64,000 nucleotides of DNA. Source: Gemmatimonadota bacterium (lineage in GTDB: Bacteria; Gemmatimonadota; Gemmatimonadetes; Gemmatimonadales; GWC2-71-9). Positions 21,438 to 31,686 of this stretch are shown in pieces. The stretch spans positions 62,001 through 126,000 of the forward strand of contig JAPULZ010000064.1 of the NCBI GenBank assembly GCA_027294455.1, given 5' to 3'. The position numbers were made by a program, and so were the translations under genes. Each line of letters opens with the position of its first letter. Position 1 is the stretch's first letter. The notes beneath the pieces were generated by a model. The model was given only the letters and a program-made list of their open reading frames with translations. It did not search any database and was not told the DNA's origin.

Positions 21438-22027
21438 TTGCCCTTCGCAAGCAGTTGGAGTGCCGTGCGGATGACGTTGGGAGTCTCCGCGGAGCCGTTG
21501 GATGCCACGGCCGACCGTACCGCGTCGTCCGCTTCCGACCGTCCATAGCCGAGATTGACGAGCGCCTTGATCGCTTCGTCGCCCGCCGACGGTGTCGGTG
21601 CGGGGCCGTGCTCTATCTCAAGGTCGTGCATCCGGTCTTTGAGTTCCAGTACCATGCGCTCGGCCTTCTTCTTGCCCACACCGGACACGGTGCACAGCAA
21701 CGCCAGGTCGTTCTCCTGCACGGCGCGTATGACGCGGTCGCCGCCGAGCGCTGAGATGAGGCCAAGGGCGAGGCGGGGCCCGACGCCGCTCGCGGCCAGC
21801 AGGCGCTGAAAAAGCACGCGCTCGCCGGGAGACTCGAACCCGAACAACGACGAGCTGTCCTCACGCACCACGAGAACCGTGTGCAGGTACACCTCGAGAC
21901 CGGGAGCCGGCAAGTTCTCCACCACGCTGAGTGGCACCGCGATCTCATAGCTGACACCGCCACTAGTGGCCACCACGACCAGGTCGTCGACCTTGCCCGC
22001 GAGCGTGCCGCGGATGGCGGCGATCAT
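21434..22027 (-). CDS. ruvA: Holliday junction DNA helicase RuvA
   Basis: MIAAIRGTLAGKVDDLVVV; FQRLLAASGVGPRLALGLIS; LLCTVSGVGKKKAERMVLELKDR. Confidence 0.95.
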   Translation of the reverse strand: MIAAIRGTLAGKVDDLVVVATSGGVSYEIAVPLSVVENLPAPGLEVYLHTVLVVREDSSSLFGFESPGERVLFQRLLAASGVGPRLALGLISALGGDRVIRAVQENDLALLCTVSGVGKKKAERMVLELKDRMHDLEIEHGPAPTPSAGDEAIKALVNLGYGRSEADDAVRSAVASNGSAETPNVIRTALQLLAKGK

Positions 22028-22506
22028 GATTGCCCGGCCATGAGGCAGGTGAGGGCGATTGCGACACCGTCTGCCGCGTCGTGCGGCTGTGGTGGGGCCT
22101 TCAGGTTCAGCAATCGCTGGACCATGTACCCGACCTGGCTCTTGCCGGCACCGGTGGTGCCGGCGATGGCCTTCTTGACTGTGGCGGGCGGAAACTCACT
22201 GACGTCGATGCCCGCTTGCGCGGCGGCGAGCATTATCACGCCCCGGGCGTGGCCGAGCACGACGGTGGTGTGGACGTTTTTCGCGTAAAAGACACCCTCC
22301 AGCGCCAGGGCTGTCGGCCGGTGCTTGGCGATGAGCTCGACCACGCCCTCATGGATGGCATCGAGCCGATGCCACAGGGCCTCGTTGGGATCGGTGCGGA
22401 TGATCCCACATTCGACGAGACGCCCGGGATGCCCGTTAGACGGCTCGATGATGCCGTACCCCGTCACCGCCGTGCCCGGGTCGATTCCCAGCACCCGGAC
22501 GGTCAC
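22024..22506 (-). CDS. ruvC: Crossover junction endodeoxyribonuclease RuvC
   Basis: VLGIDPGTAVTGYGII; ALEGVFYAKNVHTTVVLGHARGVIMLAA. Confidence 0.95.
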   Translation of the reverse strand: MTVRVLGIDPGTAVTGYGIIEPSNGHPGRLVECGIIRTDPNEALWHRLDAIHEGVVELIAKHRPTALALEGVFYAKNVHTTVVLGHARGVIMLAAAQAGIDVSEFPPATVKKAIAGTTGAGKSQVGYMVQRLLNLKAPPQPHDAADGVAIALTCLMAGQS

Positions 22507-23252
22507 TCGCCGGCCGTGGCCAGGGTCTCCGCGTCGATGTCGCAGTTGCTGAAGACCTGCGACACGTCGTCGTTGTCTTCGAGCAGCGACATCAACTTGA
22601 GCAACTTTTCAGCATCCTTTCCCTCGACGCGCACCGTGCTCTTGGGGATCATGGCCACTGCCGCTTCTTCCGGGGTGATGCCGGCGTTCTCGAGGTGAGC
22701 GCGAACACTGTGGAGTGTGGTGGCGTTGGTCGTGACGACGTATTGATCCCCGTCCCGCTCCATGTCTTCGGCGCCGGCTTCGAGCACCGCCTCCAGGGTG
22801 GCTTCCTCGCCGTACTTGGCCGCGTCGATGTACAATTGCCCGCGGCGATCGAACATCCACGCGACGGAATTGGGCGCTCCGAGATTGCCATTGTGCTTGG
22901 TGAACGCGTGGCGGAGTTCGGCGACGGTACGGTTCATGTTGTCCGTCGTGACCTCGACCAGGATGGCCGCGCCGCCCGGCCCGTACCCTTCGTACGTCGC
23001 CTCTTCGTAGCTGACCCCCTCCAGGTCACCGGTGCCCTTGAGGACTGCGCGCTCGATGTTGTCCAACGGCATGTTGTGCGATTTCGCCGTGTCGATGGCG
23101 AGACGCAATCGTGGGTTGCCCTCGGGGTCCCCACCCCCGGCGCGGGCCGCCACGGTGATTTCACGAATGAGTTTCGTGAACTTGGCACCCCGCTTGGCGT
23201 CGAGAACGGCCTTCTTCCGCTTGATCTGGGACCACTTGCTGTGACCGGACAT
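22503..23252 (-). CDS. yebC: YebC/PmpR-family (TACO1) protein
   Basis: MSGHSKWSQIKRKKAVLDAKRGAKFTKLIREI...EGYGPGGAAILVE. Confidence 0.92.
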   Translation of the reverse strand: MSGHSKWSQIKRKKAVLDAKRGAKFTKLIREITVAARAGGGDPEGNPRLRLAIDTAKSHNMPLDNIERAVLKGTGDLEGVSYEEATYEGYGPGGAAILVEVTTDNMNRTVAELRHAFTKHNGNLGAPNSVAWMFDRRGQLYIDAAKYGEEATLEAVLEAGAEDMERDGDQYVVTTNATTLHSVRAHLENAGITPEEAAVAMIPKSTVRVEGKDAEKLLKLMSLLEDNDDVSQVFSNCDIDAETLATAGE

Positions 23253-23354
23253 TTGGTCTGGTAGTGAGGGTAATTGGCTCAATATAGGCGGTTTGGGCGG
23301 CGGGCCCCAGGTTTGGTGGGCGTGTATGCAGTATTTCTCGCCCTTCATACCCTC

Positions 23355-24362
23355 TCACTCATCCGGATCCAGCATGTCCTCGAACCGCATGTACTGCTGG
23401 TGGAAATACAGGTCTACGAAACCCGTCGGTCCGTTGCGGTTCTTGGCGATGATGAGCTCGGTGGCGCCGTCGACGCCGCGTCCGGGATCGTACATCTCTT
23501 CCCGGTACAACCCCATCACGATGTCGGCATGTTGTTTGACGGAGCCCAGCGCGCCGAAGTCGTCCAGGTTGGGGCGGGGATCCGGGCGGTCCCGGGCATG
23601 CACCGCAAGTTGAGCCACGACCAGACACGCCACGTCCCGCTCCAGTGCCATCGTCTTGAGGGCGCGCAACGCGGCGGCGCAGTCCTCTTCAAGAGTGAGC
23701 CTGCCCGTTGGCGGTGGCAGGAGCTGGAGGTAGTCGATCACGATCAGCCGGGGATCGTGGTCCCAGGCCGCGGCGAGGGCCTCGTCGAAACGCAGCCCCA
23801 CGAGCGGATGAATGTGCAAGGGGAGCTCCTGCAGCCTGAGGGCGACGCCACCGATGGCGGCTCGGGTCTGCTCGGAGAGCTTGGCGGCTCGGATCTGGTC
23901 GATCTGCGTGCGTCCCTCGATGGCCATGGCCCGTTCGAAGATGCGGTCTTCGCTCATTTCCCCTGAAAAGAACACCACGCACGCGCCGGCGCCGGCGCTT
24001 CGCATGGCGAGGCTCAGCGCCAGTGCCGACTTGCCCGATCCCACGTCCCCCCCGAGGACCACCAGGTCGCGCTGACGCAAGCCGCCCCCCAGCACCCTGT
24101 CCAGGGACGGAAAACCCGTCGGCACCGTGTCCGCCGGAGGATTGCCGAGCTCCGGGGTGTCCATCCGGTCGAACAGCCGGTTCAGCGATTGGCGCCCCAG
24201 GGATTTGGGACGGCCCGGGGTCCCGGCTGCCGCGTGCTGGGGTGGAGGCCCTTTCTCGGGATCCCACACGTCCACGCGCCGCCACGTTTCGGGATCGTCG
24301 GGCGATTCGTTCTCTTCTTCGTCCTTCTTGCGGCGAGAGGGCTCTTGGGGCTTATCGTTCAT
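23355..24362 (-). CDS. DnaB-like RecA-fold ATPase lacking the DnaB N-terminal domain
   Basis: PTGFPSLDRVLGGGLRQRDLVVLGGDVGSGKSALALSLA; RLIVIDYLQLL; VKQHADIVMGLYREEMY...ELIIAKNRNGPTG. Confidence 0.8.
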   Translation of the reverse strand: MNDKPQEPSRRKKDEEENESPDDPETWRRVDVWDPEKGPPPQHAAAGTPGRPKSLGRQSLNRLFDRMDTPELGNPPADTVPTGFPSLDRVLGGGLRQRDLVVLGGDVGSGKSALALSLAMRSAGAGACVVFFSGEMSEDRIFERAMAIEGRTQIDQIRAAKLSEQTRAAIGGVALRLQELPLHIHPLVGLRFDEALAAAWDHDPRLIVIDYLQLLPPPTGRLTLEEDCAAALRALKTMALERDVACLVVAQLAVHARDRPDPRPNLDDFGALGSVKQHADIVMGLYREEMYDPGRGVDGATELIIAKNRNGPTGFVDLYFHQQYMRFEDMLDPDE

Positions 24363-24405
24363 GAGTGGCCTTTCTGCTTCCTTAAATAAGTACCCTCTGG
24401 AATAT

Positions 24406-24816
24406 TCATCCCCCGGCTGTCTCCATCCAACCCGTGCGCCTGCGGACCTCGCCGGCAATTCGGGCGGCGCGGGCGATGGCGTCGGCGGACGCGGGGCCCA
24501 GGGTTTCGCCGACGGGGGCGACGAGTTGCCGGAGGGCGATGCTGGCGGCGGCGGCGGTGCCCTCGGAGAGCTGGTGGATGGATCCGGCGAGGGCCTTCCG
24601 CAGGGGTGCCGGCAGCGACAGGCTGTGCAGCCGGCCCGCGATGTTCGCGATCCGCTGCCGGTGTCCGCGGTCGCTCACGCGGTTGGGTGGAAGCAGGTCA
24701 CCGCATGCGCGGAGCACGAGCCAGACGGCGAAGAGGCCGTTGCGCCGCGGACCGCGAACCGCCGCGTGCAGCATGTCACTCAGCGCGGTTTCCTGTCTCG
24801 CAAAGGTGTCGCTCAT
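24406..24816 (-). CDS. Hypothetical helical protein
   Basis: 137-codon ORF, ATG at 24816, divergent from the PorX-like gene; no family recognised. Confidence 0.5.
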   Translation of the reverse strand: MSDTFARQETALSDMLHAAVRGPRRNGLFAVWLVLRACGDLLPPNRVSDRGHRQRIANIAGRLHSLSLPAPLRKALAGSIHQLSEGTAAAASIALRQLVAPVGETLGPASADAIARAARIAGEVRRRTGWMETAGG

Positions 24817-24943
24817 GCCGAAGGCCCGGCGGCGATTGGATACGAGGTCTCGGCAGGCATGAAGTGTGGAATGTAGAGACCGGTGTCCGGGTCGCCAGAG
24901 CACACGTTGCTGTGGGCGGCGCGCACCGAGTACCTTATGCCAC

Positions 24944-26512
24944 ATGACCCGTCCCAAGACGATTCTGTGGGTCGACGACGAAGTCGAGTCCCTTGCCGCC
25001 CATGTGCTTTTCCTCGAGGAGCAGGGATATACGGTGGAGTGCACTCCGCACGGCGACGATGCCATCGTGCTCCTGCAGCGGCAGTCCTACGGGGTCGTAT
25101 TGCTCGACGAACAGCTCCCCGGCAAACGCGGCCTGGAGCTCGTCGCGGAGATTCGCGCCATCGACGCCACGGTGCCTCTGATCATGGTGACCAAGAGCGA
25201 AGAGACCGGTACGATGCGAGAGGCGATCGGGGTCGAGATGGACGACTATCTCGTCAAGCCGGTGAACCCGCGGCAGGTGTTGAGCGCTGTCACCCGTTTG
25301 CTGGAAGGCGCCCAGATTCGCCGGCAGCGGATGGCCCAGGACTTCGTCCGGCGGTTTCGGGAACTGGAGCAGCGGCGGTCGTCGGATCTCGGATGGCGGG
25401 AGTGGATCGAGATCGTGGCGGAGTTGGCCGAGTGGGAGGTGCGTCTCGCCGCCGCCGATGAGTCCGGACTGCGCGAGGCGCACGCCACCTTACAGCAGAG
25501 CCTCCATGTGGACTTCGCCGATTTCATCGAGGGGAACTACCCCCGGTGGCTCTCCGATCCACAGACCGACCGGCCGCCGCTCTCCGTCGACGTGGGCGAA
25601 GAGTTCCTTGTGCCGGTGCTCAAATCGGAAGGCCGCGCCCTGTTGGTCGTCGTGGATTGCTTACGGCTCGATCAATGGGAGATGCTCAAGCCGCTGATCG
25701 CCGAGTTGTTCGACATCGAGGTCAGTTATTACTTCGGGATCGTTCCCACGGCCACGCCGTATTCCCGCAACGCCATATTCAGCGGGTTGTTCCCGGTGGA
25801 AATCGCAGAGCGGTATCCGCAGTGGTGGGGGAGCAAGGGCGAGGAGAGTCTCAATGCGCACGAGGAAGATCTCCTCCGCGAGCAGCTGAAGGAGCTCACG
25901 GGTACCGATGTGTCGATCAAGTACGAAAAACTCTCGACGCTCACCGAGGGCACCGAGATGCTCAAGCGCCTTCCCTCGCATCTCGCCAGCAACGGGGTGA
26001 CGGCCCTGGTGTTCAACTTCATCGACCAGCTCACCCACGGGCGGGGGGAGCACGCCATCTTGTATGAGGTGGCGCGCGACGCCGCGGCGTTGCGCAATCT
26101 CACGCGAACGTGGTTTCGCACGTCCGCACTCTACCACGCGCTCCGCGAGGCGGAGCGGCGGAAGGTGTCCGTGTTGTTGACGACGGACCATGGTTCGATC
26201 CACTGCCACACACCCGCAACGGTGTTTGCCAAGCGTGACGCGACCGCTAACCTGCGTTACAAGTTCGGCGAGGACCTGCGGGCGGAGCGAGCCAGTGCCG
26301 GCATCCTGATCCGGGACCTGCCGGCGTGGGGTTTGCCGGACCGCGGGCTGGGGGCGCGCCTCCTGCTGGCCAGGGGCGATCAGTTCTTCGTCTATCCCAC
26401 GAAGCTCCGCGAATACCAAGCCCGATACCGGGGATCGTTTCTGCACGGCGGGGTCACGCCGGAAGAAATGATCTTGCCCATCGCACTGCTCACCCCCCGC
26501 CGAGGGCGGTAG
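24944..26512 (+). CDS. porX: PorX-like response regulator with C-terminal PglZ (alkaline phosphatase-like) domain
   Basis: ILWVDDEVESLAAHVLFLEEQGYTVECTPHGDDAI...LDEQLPGKRGLEL...VTKSEE...YLVKPVNPRQVL receiver; C-terminal LLVVVDCLRLDQWEML...TTDHGSIHC PglZ core. Confidence 0.82.
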   Translation: MTRPKTILWVDDEVESLAAHVLFLEEQGYTVECTPHGDDAIVLLQRQSYGVVLLDEQLPGKRGLELVAEIRAIDATVPLIMVTKSEETGTMREAIGVEMDDYLVKPVNPRQVLSAVTRLLEGAQIRRQRMAQDFVRRFRELEQRRSSDLGWREWIEIVAELAEWEVRLAAADESGLREAHATLQQSLHVDFADFIEGNYPRWLSDPQTDRPPLSVDVGEEFLVPVLKSEGRALLVVVDCLRLDQWEMLKPLIAELFDIEVSYYFGIVPTATPYSRNAIFSGLFPVEIAERYPQWWGSKGEESLNAHEEDLLREQLKELTGTDVSIKYEKLSTLTEGTEMLKRLPSHLASNGVTALVFNFIDQLTHGRGEHAILYEVARDAAALRNLTRTWFRTSALYHALREAERRKVSVLLTTDHGSIHCHTPATVFAKRDATANLRYKFGEDLRAERASAGILIRDLPAWGLPDRGLGARLLLARGDQFFVYPTKLREYQARYRGSFLHGGVTPEEMILPIALLTPRRGR

Positions 26513-26513
26513 C

Positions 26514-28319
26514 GTGGGCCGCTACGCGCGGCTGCTGGCCTACCTTCGCCCGTATCGGGGATGGTTCGCGATCAGTCTCGTGGCGGCATCGGTGGCATCC
26601 GTGTTGGATGGCTTCACGTTTGTTCTCCTCATCCCCCTGTTGCGCGTGCTGTTCGACGTGGGCGCGGCCGTGGCCGAAACGCCGACGGTCGTGGAACGGG
26701 GGATCGACGCCGTGGCGAGTGGGTGGATCAACACGAACGACCCGGTGACGTCCCTGCGCAACATCGTCCTGCTCGTCCTCGCAGCCACGGCGTTGAAGAA
26801 CGTGGCGGTGTTCGCGACCGGGTACCTCAGTGCGTTCCTGCAGGAGGCGGTGACGCGGGATCTGCGCCGCGATCTCTTCGCCCACTTGCAGCGATTGAGT
26901 CTCGGTTTTCACCAGCGGACCAAGGCCGGTCAACTGGTCAGTCGAATGCTGTCGGATGTCGAACAGGCGGCGTTGTTCTTCAATCAGATGCTGCAGGGAG
27001 TCGTGCGCCAAGGTGTCGTGATCATCGTCTACGTCAGCATCCTGTTCGCATTGTCGTGGCGCCTCACGCTAGTCACCCTGATCGTCGCACCGGCGATCGC
27101 GGCGGCCTTGAAGCCGATCTTGCGAGGACTGCGCGCGCGGTTCGCCGATGCAGCGGACCTTCGAGGGGAACTCACGGCGCAGCTCCACGAAACCCTCCGT
27201 GGGGCGAGGGAGGTGAAGACCTACGTGGCCGAAGAGTACGAGCGTCAACGTTTCGGCCGCACCGTATCGAACTTCTTCACCGGCATGCTGCACGCCCATC
27301 GTCTGTCGGTCGTGGCGAGCCCCTTGAGCGAGACCCTGGCGGCGGGTGTGATGGTGCTGTTGCTCAGTGTGGGTGCATGGCTGACGTTCGGTGGTCAGGC
27401 GATGCGGCCCGAACTCGTCGTGACATATCTCGCGGTGGCGCTGCGGCTGCTATCGCCCGTCAAGCACGTCGCACAATTTCCTGCCGTGGCCGAGCGGGCG
27501 TTGGCGGGCGGCAATCGCGTGTTCGAGATTCTCGATCTGCCCCCGGACGACGTCGACCCCCCACACGCCGTCACCTTCCCTGGCCTCACGGACGCCATCG
27601 AATTTCGTGACGTCTGGTTTGCGTACCGGGGAGAGGACTGGGTGCTGCGCGGAGTGAACCTCTCCGTGCGGCGGGGGGACGTCGTGGCGATCGTGGGCCA
27701 CTCCGGAAGCGGCAAGTCGACGCTCGTGGATCTGCTTCCCCGCTTCATCGATCCGGGCCGCGGCGCCGTGCTGCTGGACGGTGTTCCCACCACCCGGTAC
27801 AGCCGGCAGTCGTTGCGTGAGGCGCTCGGTGTGGTCGCGCAAGAGACCGTCATCTTCAACGATACGGTGCTGGCCAATATCGCCTACGGTGACACCGTGG
27901 ACCGCGACGCCGTGATTGCCGCGGCGCGATCGGCCAATGCGCACGAGTTCATCGAGCAACTGCCCGAGGGGTACGACACGCGGGTCGGTGAACGGGGAAC
28001 GCTGCTGTCGGGGGGCCAACGTCAGCGAATCGCGGTGGCCCGCGCGCTGTTGCGGGACCCGCCGATCCTCATTCTCGACGAGGCCACCTCGGCCTTGGAC
28101 ACGCGCTCCGAGCGTGCGGTGCAGGAGGCCGTGGCCCGCCTCATGCAAAACCGCACGGTCTTCGTGGTGGCGCACCGCCTGTCCACCGTCGCCCGCGCGG
28201 ACACGATCGCGGTGTTGGACGGCGGGGTGATCGTGGAGCAGGGTCGCCATGAGGACCTGGTCACGGCGGGGGGACGGTATCAGGCGCTCCACGAGGTGGA
28301 GTGGGCACCGACGGGCTGA
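26514..28319 (+). CDS. ABC transporter ATP-binding/permease protein (MsbA-like exporter)
   Basis: N-terminal six-TM region; GHSGSGKSTLVDLL, LLSGGQRQRIAVARALLRDPPILILDEATSALD. Confidence 0.9.
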   Translation: MGRYARLLAYLRPYRGWFAISLVAASVASVLDGFTFVLLIPLLRVLFDVGAAVAETPTVVERGIDAVASGWINTNDPVTSLRNIVLLVLAATALKNVAVFATGYLSAFLQEAVTRDLRRDLFAHLQRLSLGFHQRTKAGQLVSRMLSDVEQAALFFNQMLQGVVRQGVVIIVYVSILFALSWRLTLVTLIVAPAIAAALKPILRGLRARFADAADLRGELTAQLHETLRGAREVKTYVAEEYERQRFGRTVSNFFTGMLHAHRLSVVASPLSETLAAGVMVLLLSVGAWLTFGGQAMRPELVVTYLAVALRLLSPVKHVAQFPAVAERALAGGNRVFEILDLPPDDVDPPHAVTFPGLTDAIEFRDVWFAYRGEDWVLRGVNLSVRRGDVVAIVGHSGSGKSTLVDLLPRFIDPGRGAVLLDGVPTTRYSRQSLREALGVVAQETVIFNDTVLANIAYGDTVDRDAVIAAARSANAHEFIEQLPEGYDTRVGERGTLLSGGQRQRIAVARALLRDPPILILDEATSALDTRSERAVQEAVARLMQNRTVFVVAHRLSTVARADTIAVLDGGVIVEQGRHEDLVTAGGRYQALHEVEWAPTG

Positions 28320-29104
28320 TGCCGGCGAAATTTGAAAACGTAGATTGGTACGATTCGCCGCAGTACTACGACATCGTGTTCGCCGCCGACACCGTCCTCG
28401 AATGCGATTTCCTCGAGCAGATTCGTGAGCGGTACGGGCGCAGCCGCGGCAAGCGCGTGCTCGAGCCCGCGTGCGGCAGCGGCAGGCTGGTCGAGGAAAT
28501 GGCTCGCCGCGGTTACGCCGTGACCGGATTCGACCACAATCCCCACATGCTGTCGTATACCCGTACCCGGCTCGCCCGCGCCGGGTTGAGGGCGAGGCTG
28601 TGCGAGATGGAGCTAGACGGTTTTCGATTCCGGCAACGGTTCGATTTGGCGCATTGTCTGGTGAGCACTTTCAAGTATCTGCTGACCGAGCGGGCCGCCG
28701 CCGGCCATCTGCAGTGCACCGCGCGGGCCCTCGAGGTTGGCGGCATCTACGTGCTGGGGTTTCACTTGAGCGAATACGGATCTACGTTGAAGACCCGGGA
28801 GCGGTGGGTCCAGCGCCGCGGGGCGACGACGGTCACGTGCAATACCCAGTTCTGGCCGCCCGACCGGAGGCGCCGTATCGAGCGTGTGCGCACGCGTCTG
28901 ACCGTGCAGGAGCCGGCGGGCATCGCCCGGTATGAGACGCATTGGAAGTTCCGCACGTATGACGCAGGGCAGGTTCGGCGCATGTTGCAAGCAGTCCCCG
29001 AGTTCGACCACGTGGCGACGCATGATTTCTCGTACCAGGCGGAATCGCCTCGCGAGCTTCACGACGACAGACTCGATACGGTCCTGATCCTGCGGCGTGT
29101 GTAG
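28319..29104 (+). CDS. Class I SAM-dependent methyltransferase
   Basis: VLEPACGSGRLVEEMARRGYAVTGFDHNPHML motif I/II; ATG overlaps the ABC gene stop by 1 nt. Confidence 0.8.
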   Translation: MPAKFENVDWYDSPQYYDIVFAADTVLECDFLEQIRERYGRSRGKRVLEPACGSGRLVEEMARRGYAVTGFDHNPHMLSYTRTRLARAGLRARLCEMELDGFRFRQRFDLAHCLVSTFKYLLTERAAAGHLQCTARALEVGGIYVLGFHLSEYGSTLKTRERWVQRRGATTVTCNTQFWPPDRRRRIERVRTRLTVQEPAGIARYETHWKFRTYDAGQVRRMLQAVPEFDHVATHDFSYQAESPRELHDDRLDTVLILRRV

Positions 29105-29171
29105 CCGGGTCCTCCCCAACGCCCCCGGCATTCGATAGTTTTGGGTCCGCACCGTCGTCCCTGTTGGAGGC

Positions 29172-30359
29172 ATGATCGAACCGACGCTGACTGCACCGAG
29201 TGATACGCTTCGGGAGCGTTTTCGGAAACTCCGAGAGAAGGAGTTTCCATGGACGGCCGAAACGACGTACCTGAACAACGCGAGCATCGGTCCCATTCCG
29301 GAACGCACGCGACGTCGCATCGACGCGTTCACGGCCAAACGCACGGCCCCCTACCTCCTTCCCGACGGCGACCTGCAACAGATTTTGCGGGACGCCCGCG
29401 CCGCGGCGGCTCGACTTCTGGGTGCGCACACGTCGGAAATCGGACTTGCCACGAACACGAGCTACGGGATCACGCTGGCCGCGCGGGCGCTCCCGCTGCG
29501 CATGGGAGACGTGGTACTGGTTCCTGATCGGGAGTTTCCGGCCAACGTCTATCCGTGGTTGATGCTGCGGGACAAGGGTGTCCACGTCGAGTTCGCCCCC
29601 AATACCGCCGAAGGCTGGCCCGACGAAGAATTCTTGTTGGAGCGCTTGGAGGATCCCCGAGTGCGAGTGCTCGCGATTTCGTTCGTGCAGTTCTCGAACG
29701 GATACCGGGCAGACCTCGGGCGGTTGAGCGAGGCCTGTCGCGAGCACGACGTGTTCTTGGTCGTCGATGCCATCCAGGGACTCGGCCAGGTTCCTCTCGA
29801 CGTGCGCAAGGTCCGCATCGACGTGCTGGCCTGCGGCGGGCAGAAGTGGCTGCTGTCTCCCTGGGGTGCGGGGTTCGTCTACGTCCGGCAGGACCTCCTC
29901 GAGGTGATTGAGCCGGTGGTGTGCGGGTGGATGGCCTTTCAGGGCACCGACGACTTCACTCGGCTGACCGACTACAATCCCGACTTCCATCTCGACGGCC
30001 GTCGATTGGAGATGGTCACGCTGCCGTTTCAGGATATGGCCGGAATGATCGAGAGCCTCACTATGTTGATGGAGTTGGGTGTGGAAGACATCACTGCGTA
30101 CACCCGGATGCTCCGGGAGCCCCTCGTGCGGTGCGCAGAGCTGGGCGAGTTCACCATCACCTCGCCGTTATCACCTGAACACGATTCTGCGATCGTGTGC
30201 GTGGCGCCGAAGGAACCGGCCGAGGCATTCCACCATCTCAAGCGCGCCAACGTGGTGTGTTCGATGCGCGAGGGTGCCATACGCCTATCGCCGCACTGCT
30301 ACAACACGGTGCGAGAGATGGAGCGGGTGGCGGCGATCCTTGGCGGTCACGCCCCGTAG
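29172..30359 (+). CDS. Class V aminotransferase (cysteine desulfurase/epimerase-like)
   Basis: TTYLNNASIGPIPERT; DAIQGLGQVPLDVR; ACGGQKWLLSPWGAGFVYV (PLP Lys). Confidence 0.85.
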   Translation: MIEPTLTAPSDTLRERFRKLREKEFPWTAETTYLNNASIGPIPERTRRRIDAFTAKRTAPYLLPDGDLQQILRDARAAAARLLGAHTSEIGLATNTSYGITLAARALPLRMGDVVLVPDREFPANVYPWLMLRDKGVHVEFAPNTAEGWPDEEFLLERLEDPRVRVLAISFVQFSNGYRADLGRLSEACREHDVFLVVDAIQGLGQVPLDVRKVRIDVLACGGQKWLLSPWGAGFVYVRQDLLEVIEPVVCGWMAFQGTDDFTRLTDYNPDFHLDGRRLEMVTLPFQDMAGMIESLTMLMELGVEDITAYTRMLREPLVRCAELGEFTITSPLSPEHDSAIVCVAPKEPAEAFHHLKRANVVCSMREGAIRLSPHCYNTVREMERVAAILGGHAP

Positions 30360-30363
30360 CATC

Positions 30364-31644
30364 TCACCCGTCAGTGGAGTCCAGCTTGATGATCACGTCT
30401 TTTTTCTTGCCCCGCCGCAGCCAGATATACCGATCCCCCAGCAGGTTATCCTCCCCGACCGTCGTCTCCATGTCGGCCCGCTCGCCGTTCACCGAGATGC
30501 CTCCCTGCCGCAACTGCCGGCGGGCCTCGCCTTTGGAGTCGGTCAGGCCGGAATTCGCGACTAGATCGACGATCCCCGTGGGGAGGTCGGCTCGCGTCAT
30601 GGTCCAGCACGGCAGTTCCCGCTCCAGCGTCTCCCAAACTTCGACCGATGCGCTCCGAATCGCGTCGACGGTGCTGCGGGCGAAGAACAGCTGCGATGCG
30701 GCGGCCACTCGTTCCACGGCGTGTTCCCCGTGTAGTTGCGCGGTCAGGTCGCGGGCGAGAGCGTGGTGGGGTTCGCGCGCGCCGGGGTCGGCGCCATGCT
30801 GCTCCATCAACCCGGCGATCTCCGCCTGCGTCTTGAACGTGAAAATCTTCAGGTGCGACTCCACGTCCCTGTCGTCCACGTTGATCCAGAATTGATAGAA
30901 CTCATAGGGCGATGTCATGGCCGGGTCGAGCCATACGGCTTCCCCGGCAGACTTGCCGAACTTGGTCCCGCTGGCCGTGGTCAGTAGCGGGGAGCAAAGC
31001 CCGTGGGCCTCGCCGCTGTCTACCCGCCGGATCAAATCGGTGCCGGCGGTGATGTTGCCCCACTGGTCGCTTCCCCCCATTTGCAACTCACAGCCCCGGG
31101 TACGGTATAAATGAAGGAAGTCGTATGCTTGGAGCAACATGTACGCGAATTCCGTGAACGAGATCCCCGAATCCAGCCGCGTTTTCACGGATTCCTTTTG
31201 CAACATGAGGGAGATGGTGAAGTGCTTGCCGATGTCCCGCAGGAAATCCACGAGCACCAGGGGCCGGAGCCAGTCGGCGTTGTTCATCGTCGTGGCGGCG
31301 TTGGAGACGTCGGAAAAATCGAGGAATCGCTCGAGTTGTGCGCGCTGGCGCGCCACGTTGACGTCGACGTCCGCCTGGGTGAGGAGCGGGCGCTCGGAGC
31401 GCTTGCCGCTCGGGTCGCCGATCAGGCCGGTGCCGCCCCCCACGAGCACGATGGGTGTTCCTCCGGCCCGCTGGAGATGGGCCAGGAGCATCACCACGAC
31501 CAGGTTGCCGATCTGGAGGCTCGAGGCGGTGGGATCGAAGCCGATGTATCCGGTGATCGGTCCCCTGGCCAGCCGCGCTGCGAGCGCAGGCGTCTGGTCG
31601 TGGATCAAGCCGCGCCAGCCGAGTTCTTCCAGCAGGTTCGTCAT
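30364..31644 (-). CDS. tyrS: Tyrosyl-tRNA synthetase
   Basis: YIGFDPTASSLQIGNLVVVMLLAHLQRAG; QMGGSDQWGNITAGTDLIRR; GTKFGKSAGEAVWLD. Confidence 0.95.
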   Translation of the reverse strand: MTNLLEELGWRGLIHDQTPALAARLARGPITGYIGFDPTASSLQIGNLVVVMLLAHLQRAGGTPIVLVGGGTGLIGDPSGKRSERPLLTQADVDVNVARQRAQLERFLDFSDVSNAATTMNNADWLRPLVLVDFLRDIGKHFTISLMLQKESVKTRLDSGISFTEFAYMLLQAYDFLHLYRTRGCELQMGGSDQWGNITAGTDLIRRVDSGEAHGLCSPLLTTASGTKFGKSAGEAVWLDPAMTSPYEFYQFWINVDDRDVESHLKIFTFKTQAEIAGLMEQHGADPGAREPHHALARDLTAQLHGEHAVERVAAASQLFFARSTVDAIRSASVEVWETLERELPCWTMTRADLPTGIVDLVANSGLTDSKGEARRQLRQGGISVNGERADMETTVGEDNLLGDRYIWLRRGKKKDVIIKLDSTDG

Positions 31645-31686
31645 GGCGGCGAAGGTTACGAAAGCGCCTAACTGCTGGCAAGCGGA

